NCBI RefSeq assembly: GCF_030285665.1
Contig: NZ_CP127295.1
Location: 248,001 to 312,000, forward strand
Length of the DNA: 64,000 nt
DNA from: Amycolatopsis mongoliensis
GTDB taxonomy: Bacteria; Actinomycetota; Actinomycetes; Mycobacteriales; Pseudonocardiaceae
Direction of reading: 5' to 3'
Shown here: positions 25,706-33,874 of the stretch, piece by piece
Numbering within the stretch: the stretch's first letter is position 1
Layout of the letters: every line of letters starts with the position of its first letter
The notes under the pieces: model-generated
Databases searched by the model: none
Told to the model about the DNA's origin: nothing
What the model saw: only the letters and a program-made list of their open reading frames with translations
Made by a program: the position numbers and the translations under genes

Positions 25706-26934
25706 GGGCGCACCGGTTTCGCGAGAGCGGCGGCGAGGGCTACGGCGGCCAGGCAGACCGCGGCGACGAGCACCGCGGGCCGCAGGTCCCAGAGCGTCCA
25801 GGCCAGTCCGAAGAGGACGGACGAGAGCATGCGGGCCACGGCCTGCCCGGTCTGCACGACGGCCATCCCGGTGGCCCGGAGATCACGCGGGATGAGCGGG
25901 CCGGCGGCGGCCATGAGGACGCCGTCGGTGGCCGCGTAGAACACACCGTGCAGGCCGAGCGCGACCACGGCGAGCCAGATCCCGGCCTGCGGGCCGCAGA
26001 GCAGCACGAGCGCCAGGCACAGCGCGACGTGCCCGCCGAGGAACACCGGCCAGCGGCCGACGCGGTCGGCGAGCCTGCCGAGCGGCACGGCGAGCACCAG
26101 GTAGACCCCGGCGGTGCCCAGCGGCAGCAGGGGGAAGAACGTCGCCGCGATCTCCCAGCGCCGCTGGAGGACGAGGTAGACGAACGAGTCGCCGACCGTC
26201 ACCAGGCCCAGCAGGGCCGCCCAGATCGTCACGCGCCGGAAGTCGCTCCGTTTCAGGAGGCCGAACGCGGCCCTCGCGGACACCGCGGCGCGGTCGACGC
26301 TGCCGGGGTGGTCACGGACGAACAGGGCCAGCAGCAGCACGGCGATCGCCGCGACGCAGAAGCTGGTGAAGAACACGCTCGGGTAGCTGCCCAGGCTCAG
26401 GGCGAGCACCGCCATCGCGACCAGAGGGCCGAGGAACGCGCCGACGGTGTCGAGCGCGCGGTGCACGCCGAACGACCGGCCGAGCGTGTCCGGAGTGCTG
26501 CTGAGGGAGATCAGGGCGTCGCGCGGGGCGGTGCGCACGCCCTTGCCGGTGCGGTCGGCGGCGAGGACGACGCCGATCGCCGCGACCGACGACCCGGCGG
26601 CGATCAGGCCGAGCTTGCACACCGCGGACAAGCCGTACCCGAACCCGGCGACGGCCTTGAGCCGCCGCCACCGGTCGGCGAGGTGCCCGCCGAGCACCCG
26701 CACGACCGCGGTGGCGCCCGCGTAGAGCCCGTCGAGCAGCCCGAACTGCAGCGGGTTCAGGCCGAGACCGAGCACCAGGTAGAGCGGGAGGACGGCGGTG
26801 ACCATCTCCGAGGAGACGTCGGTGACCAGGCTGACCACGCCGAGCGCCACCACGTTGGCGGACACCCGTTTCAGCGCGGGCTTCCGGTCGGTGCCGGCCG
26901 CGAGGTCCGAGGTACGGCTTGCCGCGATGTACAT
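25702..26934 (-). CDS. MFS transporter
   Basis: A 410-residue major facilitator with twelve predicted helices. The loop between helices 2 and 3 is GGHLADRWRRLK, and the second-half equivalent is PLGRLADRVGRW. The central loop holds RDHPGSVDRAAVSARAAF. AGGAGC precedes the ATG at 26934. It starts eight bases after the stop of the metallophosphatase gene on the same strand, suggesting a three-gene unit. Efflux of a small molecule is likely; substrate unknown. Confidence 0.85.
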   Translation of the reverse strand: MYIAASRTSDLAAGTDRKPALKRVSANVVALGVVSLVTDVSSEMVTAVLPLYLVLGLGLNPLQFGLLDGLYAGATAVVRVLGGHLADRWRRLKAVAGFGYGLSAVCKLGLIAAGSSVAAIGVVLAADRTGKGVRTAPRDALISLSSTPDTLGRSFGVHRALDTVGAFLGPLVAMAVLALSLGSYPSVFFTSFCVAAIAVLLLALFVRDHPGSVDRAAVSARAAFGLLKRSDFRRVTIWAALLGLVTVGDSFVYLVLQRRWEIAATFFPLLPLGTAGVYLVLAVPLGRLADRVGRWPVFLGGHVALCLALVLLCGPQAGIWLAVVALGLHGVFYAATDGVLMAAAGPLIPRDLRATGMAVVQTGQAVARMLSSVLFGLAWTLWDLRPAVLVAAVCLAAVALAAALAKPVRP

Positions 26935-26942
26935 GCCCGCTC

Positions 26943-28547
26943 CTACTGGTGGCAGGCGTAGGTCGGGCTGCTGTCGAGGACCTTGCCGTCGACGCCGATG
27001 AGCTGCGACTGGAACGAGGTGTCCGTCATCGACAGCTTGAGGACGCCGTAGGTCTTCAGCAGCTTGGCGGTCGTCGGGTGGGCGGGGCTCAGGTCGTAGA
27101 GGTTCGCGCCACCGGAGCCGCCGACGATCTCGACCGGGCCGTTGGCGTCGGCTTTGCCGTCGGCGTTCTGCGGGAAGAACCGCTCGTAGTCGTGGTCGTG
27201 GCCGTTGAGGACCAGGTCGACCTTGTTGGCGGTCATGATGTTCCACAGCTCGGTGCTGTCGGGGTTGTCGCCGTGGTCACCGGAGCTCCACCGCGGGTGG
27301 TGGTAGTACGCGGCGACGCAGCCCTTGGTGTTGGCGGCCAGGTCCTGCTTCAGCCAGGCCAGCTGCTCGCTCGGGCCGAAGTCGTGGGTGGCGAAGTCGT
27401 TGGAGTCCAGGGCGATGAAGTGCCAGTTGCCCATCTCCCAGCTGTAGTAGCGCTGGCCCTGCGGCTTCGCGATCGCGCCGAAGTAGTCGTCGTAGCCCTT
27501 GTACGGCGTGTCGTCGTAGGTTTCGTGGTTGCCCGGGATCGGGTGGGTCTTGCTCTTGAACTTGCCCCAGGTCGTGTCGTAATAGGACTTGAAGTCCGAG
27601 AGGTGGGCGTCGTCGTACTGGTTGTCGCCCATGGTGATCACGGCCGCGGGGTTCATGTTCTCGACGAGCTTCGCGGTCTTGGGGTGGACGCAGCTCGAAC
27701 TGCTCGCGGTGCAGCGTTCGGCGATGTCGCCGGCCGCGGCGAGGACGAAGCCGGTTCCGTTGCCCGCCGCGGTCTTCACGGTGATCGGGGCGCTCGCCGG
27801 CGAGGTGTTGCCCGCGGCGTCGCGGGCGCGGACGGCGTAGGTGTAGCTGGTATCGGGCGTGAGGCCGGTGTCGGTGTAGGACGTGGTGGTGCTGGTCGCG
27901 ACGGCGGTGCCGTTGCGGAGGATGTCGTACCCGGCGACGCCGACGTTGTCCGTGGCGGCGCTCCACGTCAGGGCGGCGCTGGTGGCGGTGGCCGTGCCGG
28001 CGGTGAGGCCGGCCGGGGTGGTCGGGGCCTGGGTGTCGCCGGAGGAGTCGGTGGAGCCGAAGACCTGCATCTCCCAGAAGGAGTAGCCGTAGCTCGTCGC
28101 GCGGGTGACGCCGACGAAGCGGACGTACCGGCCGTGGGCGTTCACGGTGAGGTCGTCGGTCTTGCCGTCACCGTTGTCGATGCTGGTGGCGGCGGTGAAG
28201 TTCGCGCCGTCGTCGGAGACCTCGATGCGGTACTTCTTGGCGTAGGCGGCTTCCCAGTTGAGGAGCACGCGGTGGATCGCGGCGGACTGGCCGAGGTCGA
28301 TCCGCAGCCACTGCGGATCGGCGCCTTCGACGCTGGCCCAGCGGGTGGTGGCGCTGCCGTCGACGGCCTTCGCGCCGGCGTAGGTCGAGCTCTCGACGGT
28401 GGAGGTCGCGACGGGCTTCCCCTGGGAGAGCAGGACATCGGCGGCCTGGGTGGCAGGACTGGCGGCGGCGATCGCCGAGGGCAGCAGGGCGATCACCGCC
28501 ACCACGGGTGTGAGGCGGGTGAATGTTCGTAGGCGGGTCGACGGCAC
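26943..28547 (-). CDS. Secreted metallophosphatase with discoidin and fibronectin III domains
   Basis: A 534-residue exported protein. A signal peptide (about 1-30) is followed by an F5/8 type C (discoidin) domain (about 38-165, TTRWASVEGADPQWLRIDLG) and a fibronectin III domain (about 175-262). The calcineurin-like phosphoesterase domain (about 265-534) shows AAGDIAE, MGDNQYDD, PGNHETYDD, YYHHPRW and NGHDHDYERF, all metal-binding motifs. It probably acts on phosphate esters at or outside the cell surface. GTG at 28547 has AAGGAG five to nine bases upstream. Confidence 0.9.
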   Translation of the reverse strand: MPSTRLRTFTRLTPVVAVIALLPSAIAAASPATQAADVLLSQGKPVATSTVESSTYAGAKAVDGSATTRWASVEGADPQWLRIDLGQSAAIHRVLLNWEAAYAKKYRIEVSDDGANFTAATSIDNGDGKTDDLTVNAHGRYVRFVGVTRATSYGYSFWEMQVFGSTDSSGDTQAPTTPAGLTAGTATATSAALTWSAATDNVGVAGYDILRNGTAVATSTTTSYTDTGLTPDTSYTYAVRARDAAGNTSPASAPITVKTAAGNGTGFVLAAAGDIAERCTASSSSCVHPKTAKLVENMNPAAVITMGDNQYDDAHLSDFKSYYDTTWGKFKSKTHPIPGNHETYDDTPYKGYDDYFGAIAKPQGQRYYSWEMGNWHFIALDSNDFATHDFGPSEQLAWLKQDLAANTKGCVAAYYHHPRWSSGDHGDNPDSTELWNIMTANKVDLVLNGHDHDYERFFPQNADGKADANGPVEIVGGSGGANLYDLSPAHPTTAKLLKTYGVLKLSMTDTSFQSQLIGVDGKVLDSSPTYACHQ

Positions 28548-28965
28548 GTCGCGCTCCTTCTGGGCCTGGCGGTGGCTGGTGGGCTGCGGCGTCGGTGAAC
28601 GAGAATCAAACTGTTAAGAAACTTTCCTAACTAATCGGACTGTATCCGTGGCCGGTTTCGGCTGACAAGACGTGTCTGGTCGTTGAATCGGTCAAGAGGG
28701 TGAGTTTCACCGGGTTTTCCCAGCTCAGGGCCCGTTTCGCTGATCGGGACACTGCTCCGGGCTCCGGGACGGCGACTGCAGACCCCCGACCTTTCCCGGT
28801 TTTGTCGGTGGTCGCGGGTAGCGTGGAGACCGGGGGCAGCGCCCATCCGCTCTCGCCCAATCCCCTTGTTTCACACCACAAATCGAGTCGTGCGCAGCCG
28901 CCGCAGTTCACCCGGTCCAGCGATGATCATCGCACGGGTGTTCGGGTAGCTTCGGATGCATGACC
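28548..28965. other. Intergenic region upstream of the metallophosphatase
   Basis: About 420 bases contain the metallophosphatase promoter region and, at 28614-28630, an AT-rich palindrome unlike the surroundings. No gene with good codon use was seen; the short open frames here lack ribosome sites and family matches. Confidence 0.5.
28614..28630. promoter_or_regulatory. AT-rich dyad TTAAGAAA-C-TTTCCTAA
   Basis: A 17-bp near-palindrome with one mismatch lies about 70 bases upstream of the metallophosphatase start. AT-rich dyads of this form are common before exported-enzyme genes in actinomycetes and resemble ROK-type sites. The binding protein cannot be named from this window. Confidence 0.45.
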
Positions 28966-30033
28966 TCAGCCGTCCGAACTCAGCAGCCCCTTGATCTCGG
29001 TGACCGCGGCGCGTCCCGCCCGGTTCGCCCCGACCGTGCTCGCCGATGGCCCGTACCCCACGAGGTGCAGCCGCGGCTCCCGCACCACGCGCGTGCCGTC
29101 CATCCGGATCCCGCCCCCGGGTTCGCGGACGTGCAGCGGCGCGAGGTGGTCGATCGCCGCGCGGAACCCCGTCGCCCAGAGGATGACGTCGGCGTCGAAG
29201 CGCGAGCCGTCGGCCCAGACGACGCCGCCGGGCGTGATGCGCTCGAACATCGGCCGCCGGTCGAGGATCCCGGCGGCGCGCGCGGCCCGCACCTCCGGCG
29301 TCACGGCGAGGTCGGTCACGCTCACCACGCTCTCCGGCGGCAACCCGGCCCGCACCCGCTCGTCGACCTTGGCGACGGCGTCGCGTCCCCAGTTCTCGCT
29401 GAACGGCTCGTCACGCCACACGGGCGGGCGCCGGGTCACCCACGCCGTCGCGCGGGCGAGCGGGGCGAACTCCATGAGGAGCTGAACGGCCGACGCCCCG
29501 CCCCCGACCACGACGACCCTCTGACCACGGAAGTCTTCGGGGCCGGTGTAGTCCGCGGTGTGCACCTGACGGCCGGCGAAGGTCTCCTGGCCGGGGTAGC
29601 GCGGCCAGAACGGCCGGTCCCACGTGCCGGTAGCGCTGATCACGGCCCGGGCCGCCCAGGACTCGGCCGGGCTCGACACCACCAACCGCTCCCCCTCCCG
29701 CGTCACGGACTGGACGTCGACGGGCCTGAACACCGGGAGGTCATAGACGCTTTCGAAGCGCGCGAAGTACTCCGAAACGACTTCGGAGGCGGGACGTGTC
29801 ACGTCCGGGCTGCCGAAGGCCATGCCCGGCAGGTCGTAGATGCCGTGCACCTTGCCGAGCACGAGGGAGGGCCACCGGTACTGCCACGCGCCCCCGGCCC
29901 GCTTCCCGTGATCGAGCACGACGAACCCGGCCCCGTTGGCGAACCCGGCCCGGCGCAGGTGATAGGCGGCCGAGAGTCCCGCCTGCCCCGCGCCGATCAC
30001 CACCACGTCGGTCTCGTGATCCGCACCGCTCAT
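28966..30033 (-). CDS. FAD-dependent monooxygenase / NAD(P)-binding flavoprotein
   Basis: A 355-residue flavoprotein related to bacterial flavin-containing monooxygenases. The N-terminal FAD motif is VVVIGAGQAGLSAAYHL (GxGxxG), followed by GGAWQYRWPSL. The NADP motif is VVVVGGGASAVQLLMEF, and ATGFRAAIDHLAP is the conserved region near the C-terminus. Oxygenation of an N, S or carbonyl group is the family's usual chemistry; the substrate is unknown. ATG at 30033 is preferred because upstream codons lack family similarity. Confidence 0.85.
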   Translation of the reverse strand: MSGADHETDVVVIGAGQAGLSAAYHLRRAGFANGAGFVVLDHGKRAGGAWQYRWPSLVLGKVHGIYDLPGMAFGSPDVTRPASEVVSEYFARFESVYDLPVFRPVDVQSVTREGERLVVSSPAESWAARAVISATGTWDRPFWPRYPGQETFAGRQVHTADYTGPEDFRGQRVVVVGGGASAVQLLMEFAPLARATAWVTRRPPVWRDEPFSENWGRDAVAKVDERVRAGLPPESVVSVTDLAVTPEVRAARAAGILDRRPMFERITPGGVVWADGSRFDADVILWATGFRAAIDHLAPLHVREPGGGIRMDGTRVVREPRLHLVGYGPSASTVGANRAGRAAVTEIKGLLSSDG

Positions 30034-30077
30034 GTGGGGTTCAACGGCTGACCGCCGAGGGTATTTCGCGCCCTGGA

Positions 30078-30381
30078 TCACACGACGCCGCGGTTGCGCC
30101 CGCCATCACCGGGAGCGCGCGGTCCGCCCGGCCGCCTCGCGCAACCAGCCCCGCGATCGTGCGCAGTTCACCAAGCTGCAGCGGCAGCACGATCGCACCC
30201 AGCCATGCCAACCGAGCCGACCGCGCACTGCCGCTCACACGGCAACGCGGCTTCGCCCAGCACCCCACGCCCGCCTCACCCGGCACGATCGCGCCCGGTC
30301 ACCCAAGCCTCAACCCCACCAGCCCCGCAACCAACCGAATCGTCCACACACCACCGCTCACACGGCAACGCGGTTACGCCC
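30078..30381 (-). repeat. Three copies of the GGDEF gene's last codons
   Basis: Three 27-base modules (30078-30104, 30232-30258, 30355-30381) share the core TCACACG...CGCGG..GCGCCC-like pattern. On the minus strand they read GRNRGVV-stop, GRSRVAV-stop and, as the real gene end, GRNRVAV-stop. The 30034-30357 spacer otherwise shows no gene. Similarity does not extend upstream of the eight codons, so this looks like a repeated mini-element rather than decayed whole genes. Confidence 0.65.
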
Positions 30382-31638
30382 GGCCTCCTTGGCGCGATAC
30401 AGAGCAGCGTCGGCCGCGCGGAGCACGTCGTCGAGCGTTGGGCCCGTGTCCGGGTGGCGGGCCACTCCGATCGACACCGACAAACCGCTCACCCGGACCG
30501 TGCCGCTGCCGGTCGAGATCACGACGTTCAGCTCCCCCACCGCCACCCGCACGCGTTCGGCGATGCCGAGCACGTCGGCGCGGCCGACGCCCGGCAGCAG
30601 CACCACGAACTCCTCGCCACCGAACCGGCCGACCGTGTCGCCCTGGCGCACCGAACCGGAGATCGCCACCGCGACCGCGGCCAGGACGTCGTCGCCGGTG
30701 AGGTGGCCGTACGTGTCGTTGATGCGCTTGAAGTGGTCGAGGTCGATCATCAGCACCGCGAAGCCGCCGCCGGGGGTGCCGGCGCGCCGTTGCGCGCGGG
30801 TGTGTTCGCGCACCGCGGAATCGTGCCAGCCGGCGGTGTTGAGCAGCCCCGTCTTCTCGTCGGTGACGGCCGCGACCTGCAGCTGCTGTTTCAGCAGCAG
30901 GTAGCGGTGCAGCAGCAGCAACGGCGCGACGACGAACAACACCAGCACCGGCTGCTCGGCCAGTGCCAGCGCGGCGAGGCCGCCGAGGCACAGGGTGGCC
31001 AGCTCGAAAGCGTTGTCTTCCCAGGTGCCGATCAGGTCGGCCGCCGAGCGCTGGCTCGTGTACAGGTAGATCCCGGCCGCGACGAGGCCGATGTTGACCA
31101 GCTCGAACACCGCGGCGGCCAGGCAGAGCGCGAACAGCCCGCGCGCCGTCTGCAACGGCGTCCCGTGCAGCCCCGACACCGCGAGAACGGACGAAGCCGC
31201 GAAGCACGAAAGCATCGCCCAAGCCGTGCTGGCGACGAAACGGTGCGCGGGCCGCGTACGGACCTGACGCCACACGCGCACCCACAGATGCGTGTAGAGC
31301 ACGACGGCCAGCAGCGCCACCCAGGCCGGCGGCAGCAGGACGACGCCGGCGAGGTACCAGACCGACGTGACGTTGATGTGGGTCTGCCCGCTCATCCACC
31401 GCCGCAGCCGCTCGATGCGGCGGGACATCTCGGCCTGCGCGACGCCGAGCGCGACCAGCACCGCGAACCAGACCGGCCGCACGGGCCCGCCGAACCCGGT
31501 GACCAGCGCGGCCCCGGTCGCCACGACGGCGATCAGCTCACAGCCGAGCGCGTAGGTGATCCAGCGGGCTTTCGCCCCGGCCCACATCTCCCACCGCGCG
31601 GGCCAGCCCGGCCAGGCGGAAAGCGCTTCCCGGCGCAC
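30358..31638 (-). CDS. Membrane GGDEF-domain diguanylate cyclase
   Basis: A 426-residue protein with about six to eight N-terminal membrane helices (about 20-245) and a C-terminal GGDEF domain (about 260-425). The active-site motif is FGGEEFVVLLP, with MIDLDHFKRINDTYGHLTGD before it. It should make cyclic di-GMP in response to a membrane signal. GTG at 31638 is chosen because codons upstream, open to 31800, lose the strong third-position GC bias. The end has conserved AGRNRVAV. Confidence 0.82.
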   Translation of the reverse strand: MRREALSAWPGWPARWEMWAGAKARWITYALGCELIAVVATGAALVTGFGGPVRPVWFAVLVALGVAQAEMSRRIERLRRWMSGQTHINVTSVWYLAGVVLLPPAWVALLAVVLYTHLWVRVWRQVRTRPAHRFVASTAWAMLSCFAASSVLAVSGLHGTPLQTARGLFALCLAAAVFELVNIGLVAAGIYLYTSQRSAADLIGTWEDNAFELATLCLGGLAALALAEQPVLVLFVVAPLLLLHRYLLLKQQLQVAAVTDEKTGLLNTAGWHDSAVREHTRAQRRAGTPGGGFAVLMIDLDHFKRINDTYGHLTGDDVLAAVAVAISGSVRQGDTVGRFGGEEFVVLLPGVGRADVLGIAERVRVAVGELNVVISTGSGTVRVSGLSVSIGVARHPDTGPTLDDVLRAADAALYRAKEAGRNRVAV

Positions 31639-32182
31639 GGCGGCCTGGGCTCTCAAGAGCCGAAGCCACGGAAGTGACGGACCGGCATCGTGACGTACCC
31701 CTCGCGCGAAGTTCGGCCGACCAAGTAGCCCAGCGTAGCCGTTCCGGCGTCGCGCGTCGCCAGTCCGGGCGAATTGCGGGCAACGCACCTGCCCGAACAC
31801 CCGCGCAGGGTAGATCCGCCCAGCTCAGCGGCTCACTGACGGATCATCGCTCCGGGAAGGCAGATCTGAGAACGCGGAGGTGGGAATCCCGGCCACGCGC
31901 TCCCCAAGGCGAGAACGACCGATCGCCGCGACCACCGAGCACAGGATCTCGCGACAGCGGGTGGCCCGGGCTCGGATGCGGCGCATCGCCGCCGACCAAC
32001 ACGGGGCCTGCTCAGTTGTGCATCGGACAAGAACCGGCGCAACGACAGCTCACCAACGCACGAACACCAGCGGGGAATCCGACTCGGCGCCGCAGCACAC
32101 GAACCGACTCAGGTGCACGGCGCGCACCACGAGCAGGCTGAGTTGCACGGCGCGCAACACGCCCCGCTCAGCGCCGATCTCG
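31639..32182. other. Intergenic region between GGDEF gene and coxG
   Basis: About 540 bases hold the GGDEF promoter region and the end of the cox transcript. The only ordered feature seen is a tandem pair of similar hairpins at 32112-32158. Open frames here lack codon bias. Confidence 0.5.
32112..32158 (-). repeat. Tandem 30-bp repeat forming two hairpins with a compensatory change
   Basis: GGTGCACGGCGCGCACC (32112-32128) and GTTGCACGGCGCGCAAC (32142-32158) are spaced 30 bases apart. Each forms a five-bp stem. The two differences between copies change both partners of one base pair (G:C to T:A), keeping the stem. They lie 24-70 bases after the coxG stop and may terminate the cox transcript. 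Confidence 0.6.
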
Positions 32183-32929
32183 CTACTTGCGCAGCGCCCG
32201 GATGATCGCCACCAGCCCGACCACCGCCGCGATTCCCAGCACCACCGGCACCAGCCGCTTCAGCACCGGCTGCCCCGCGTAGCCCAGCAGGTCGATCGCT
32301 TCCGTCTCCGGGGCCGCCGGGACACTGCGCAGCTGCGGACGCTCCGTGGCCGGCCTCGAGTCCGTGTTGATCTCGGCCGTTGTCGGGGCGGGCTTGACCG
32401 CCGGCTTGGCCACCGGCTCCGGGGTCGCCGTCGGCTCGGGCGTCGCCGCCTCGGGCTTCGGTGCGGGGGCCGGCGTGGCCTCCGGTGACGGGGCCAGCTT
32501 GCCCGACAGGCACCCCGCGAACGTGTCGAGGATCTTGCCGCCCACCTCGCTGATCAGGCCGCGGCCGAACTGGGCCGGCTTGCCCGTGATCGACAGGTCC
32601 GTCGACACCGTGCCGTGCGTTCCGCCCTCGGCCTCCGTCAACGTCACCGTCACGGTCGCCGCCGCCGTGCCCGCTCCGCGGGCGTCCTTGCCCGACGCCT
32701 TGATCATGATCTTGTGAGCGGCGTCGTCCTTCTCCAGGAACTCGCCGTGTCCCTTGTACAGCAGGGAAATCGGCCCGAGCTTGACCTTCACCGTCCCGCT
32801 GAACTTGTCGCCTTCGACCTTTGTCAGCGCGGCGCCCGGCATGCACGGCGCGACGCGCTCGGGGTCGACGACCGCCTGCCAGACCTCGCCGATCGGAGCC
32901 GGGACGGTGAATTCGTGGTCGAGCCGCAC
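32183..32929 (-). CDS. coxG: CoxG-like SRPBCC membrane-anchored protein
   Basis: A 248-residue protein. An N-terminal SRPBCC/CoxG domain (about 1-145: MRLDHEFTVPAPIGEVWQAV, CMPGAAL, LGPISLLYKGHG) is followed by a Pro/Ala/Glu-rich linker (about 148-215) and a C-terminal membrane helix ending AIIRALRK. CoxG is thought to recruit the CO dehydrogenase to the membrane. It is the last gene of coxS-L-M-G, 90 bases after coxM. GTG start at 32929. Confidence 0.88.
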   Translation of the reverse strand: MRLDHEFTVPAPIGEVWQAVVDPERVAPCMPGAALTKVEGDKFSGTVKVKLGPISLLYKGHGEFLEKDDAAHKIMIKASGKDARGAGTAAATVTVTLTEAEGGTHGTVSTDLSITGKPAQFGRGLISEVGGKILDTFAGCLSGKLAPSPEATPAPAPKPEAATPEPTATPEPVAKPAVKPAPTTAEINTDSRPATERPQLRSVPAAPETEAIDLLGYAGQPVLKRLVPVVLGIAAVVGLVAIIRALRK

Positions 32930-33019
32930 GGGCCGACCTCCTCTCTCTGCCAGACCTGAGGTGTCCGATGCCCACCCTAGCCGCCGCCGGAGCGGCGGCC
33001 AGGGTGACGAACCGGAACG

Positions 33020-33874
33020 TCAGGCGCCCGCCGCCGCCGCGATGGCGCGGCCCGTCAGGACCTGGGCCAGGTGGCGGCGGTATTCGACATCGGCGTTGCT
33101 GTCGACCGGCGGATTCGTGCCCTCCGCCGCGTGCGAGGCCGCCGCGGCGATCGAGTCGGCCGAGGCCTGGACCCCGACCAGCGCCGCTTCGACGCCCGAG
33201 GCGCGCACCGGGGTCGAGCCCATGTTCGTCAGCGCGACACGAGCCTCCTCGATGACTCCCGCTTCGGTGCGGACGGTGACCGCGACCGCGACCATCGACC
33301 ACGCCTGGGCGACGCGGTTGAACTTCTCGTAGTGCGCCCGCCACCCGGTGTGCTTGGGCACGCGGATCTCGACCAGCAACTCGTCCGCGGCCAGCGCCGT
33401 GGTGAACAGGTCCTGGAAGAAGTCCGCGGCCGGCACCGTCCGGCGACCGGACGGCCCGGCCACCACCAGCGAAGCGTCCAGCGCCAGCACCGGCGCGAGG
33501 AGGTCCCCCGCCGGGTCGGCGTGCGAGATCGCGCCGCCGAGCGTGCCGCGGTGGCGGATCTGCGGGTCGGCGACCGTGTCGGTCGCCTCCTTGAGCAGCG
33601 CCGCGTGCTCGGCGATCAGCGGGTCGCGCTGGACGTCGTAGTGCGTGGTCATCGCGCCGATCACCAGCGCGTCGCCGTCGTCGCGCACGCCGCGCAGCTC
33701 CGCGACGCGCCCGAGGTCGATCAACGTCGTCGGCGTGGCGAGCCGCATCCGCAGCACCGGCAGCAGGCTCTGCCCGCCGGCCAGCACCTTGGCGTCCTCG
33801 CCCGCCGACGCCAGCGCCTGCACCGCTTCGTCCACTGTGGACGGGCGGAGGTAGTCGAAGGAAGCCGGGATCAC
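33020..33874 (-). CDS. coxM: CO-dehydrogenase-type hydroxylase, FAD subunit (medium)
   Basis: A 284-residue flavoprotein subunit that passes electrons from the iron-sulfur subunit to acceptors. FAD-binding motifs are AGGQSLLPVL (about 31-40) and RHRGTLGGAISHADPAGD (about 105-122). GTG at 33874 overlaps the coxL stop as GTGA. It lies third in the S-L-M order characteristic of form II enzymes. Confidence 0.92.
   Translation of the reverse strand: MIPASFDYLRPSTVDEAVQALASAGEDAKVLAGGQSLLPVLRMRLATPTTLIDLGRVAELRGVRDDGDALVIGAMTTHYDVQRDPLIAEHAALLKEATDTVADPQIRHRGTLGGAISHADPAGDLLAPVLALDASLVVAGPSGRRTVPAADFFQDLFTTALAADELLVEIRVPKHTGWRAHYEKFNRVAQAWSMVAVAVTVRTEAGVIEEARVALTNMGSTPVRASGVEAALVGVQASADSIAAAASHAAEGTNPPVDSNADVEYRRHLAQVLTGRAIAAAAGA

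Noticed and set aside
30041..30286. 81-residue minus-strand ORF in the GGDEF downstream spacer
   Set aside because: It is out of frame with the repeated gene-tail modules, has no family match or ribosome site, and poor codon bias.
31639..31800. Longer GGDEF protein starting at 31800
   Set aside because: About a third of these codons end in A or T, unlike the rest of the gene, and no ribosome site was seen.
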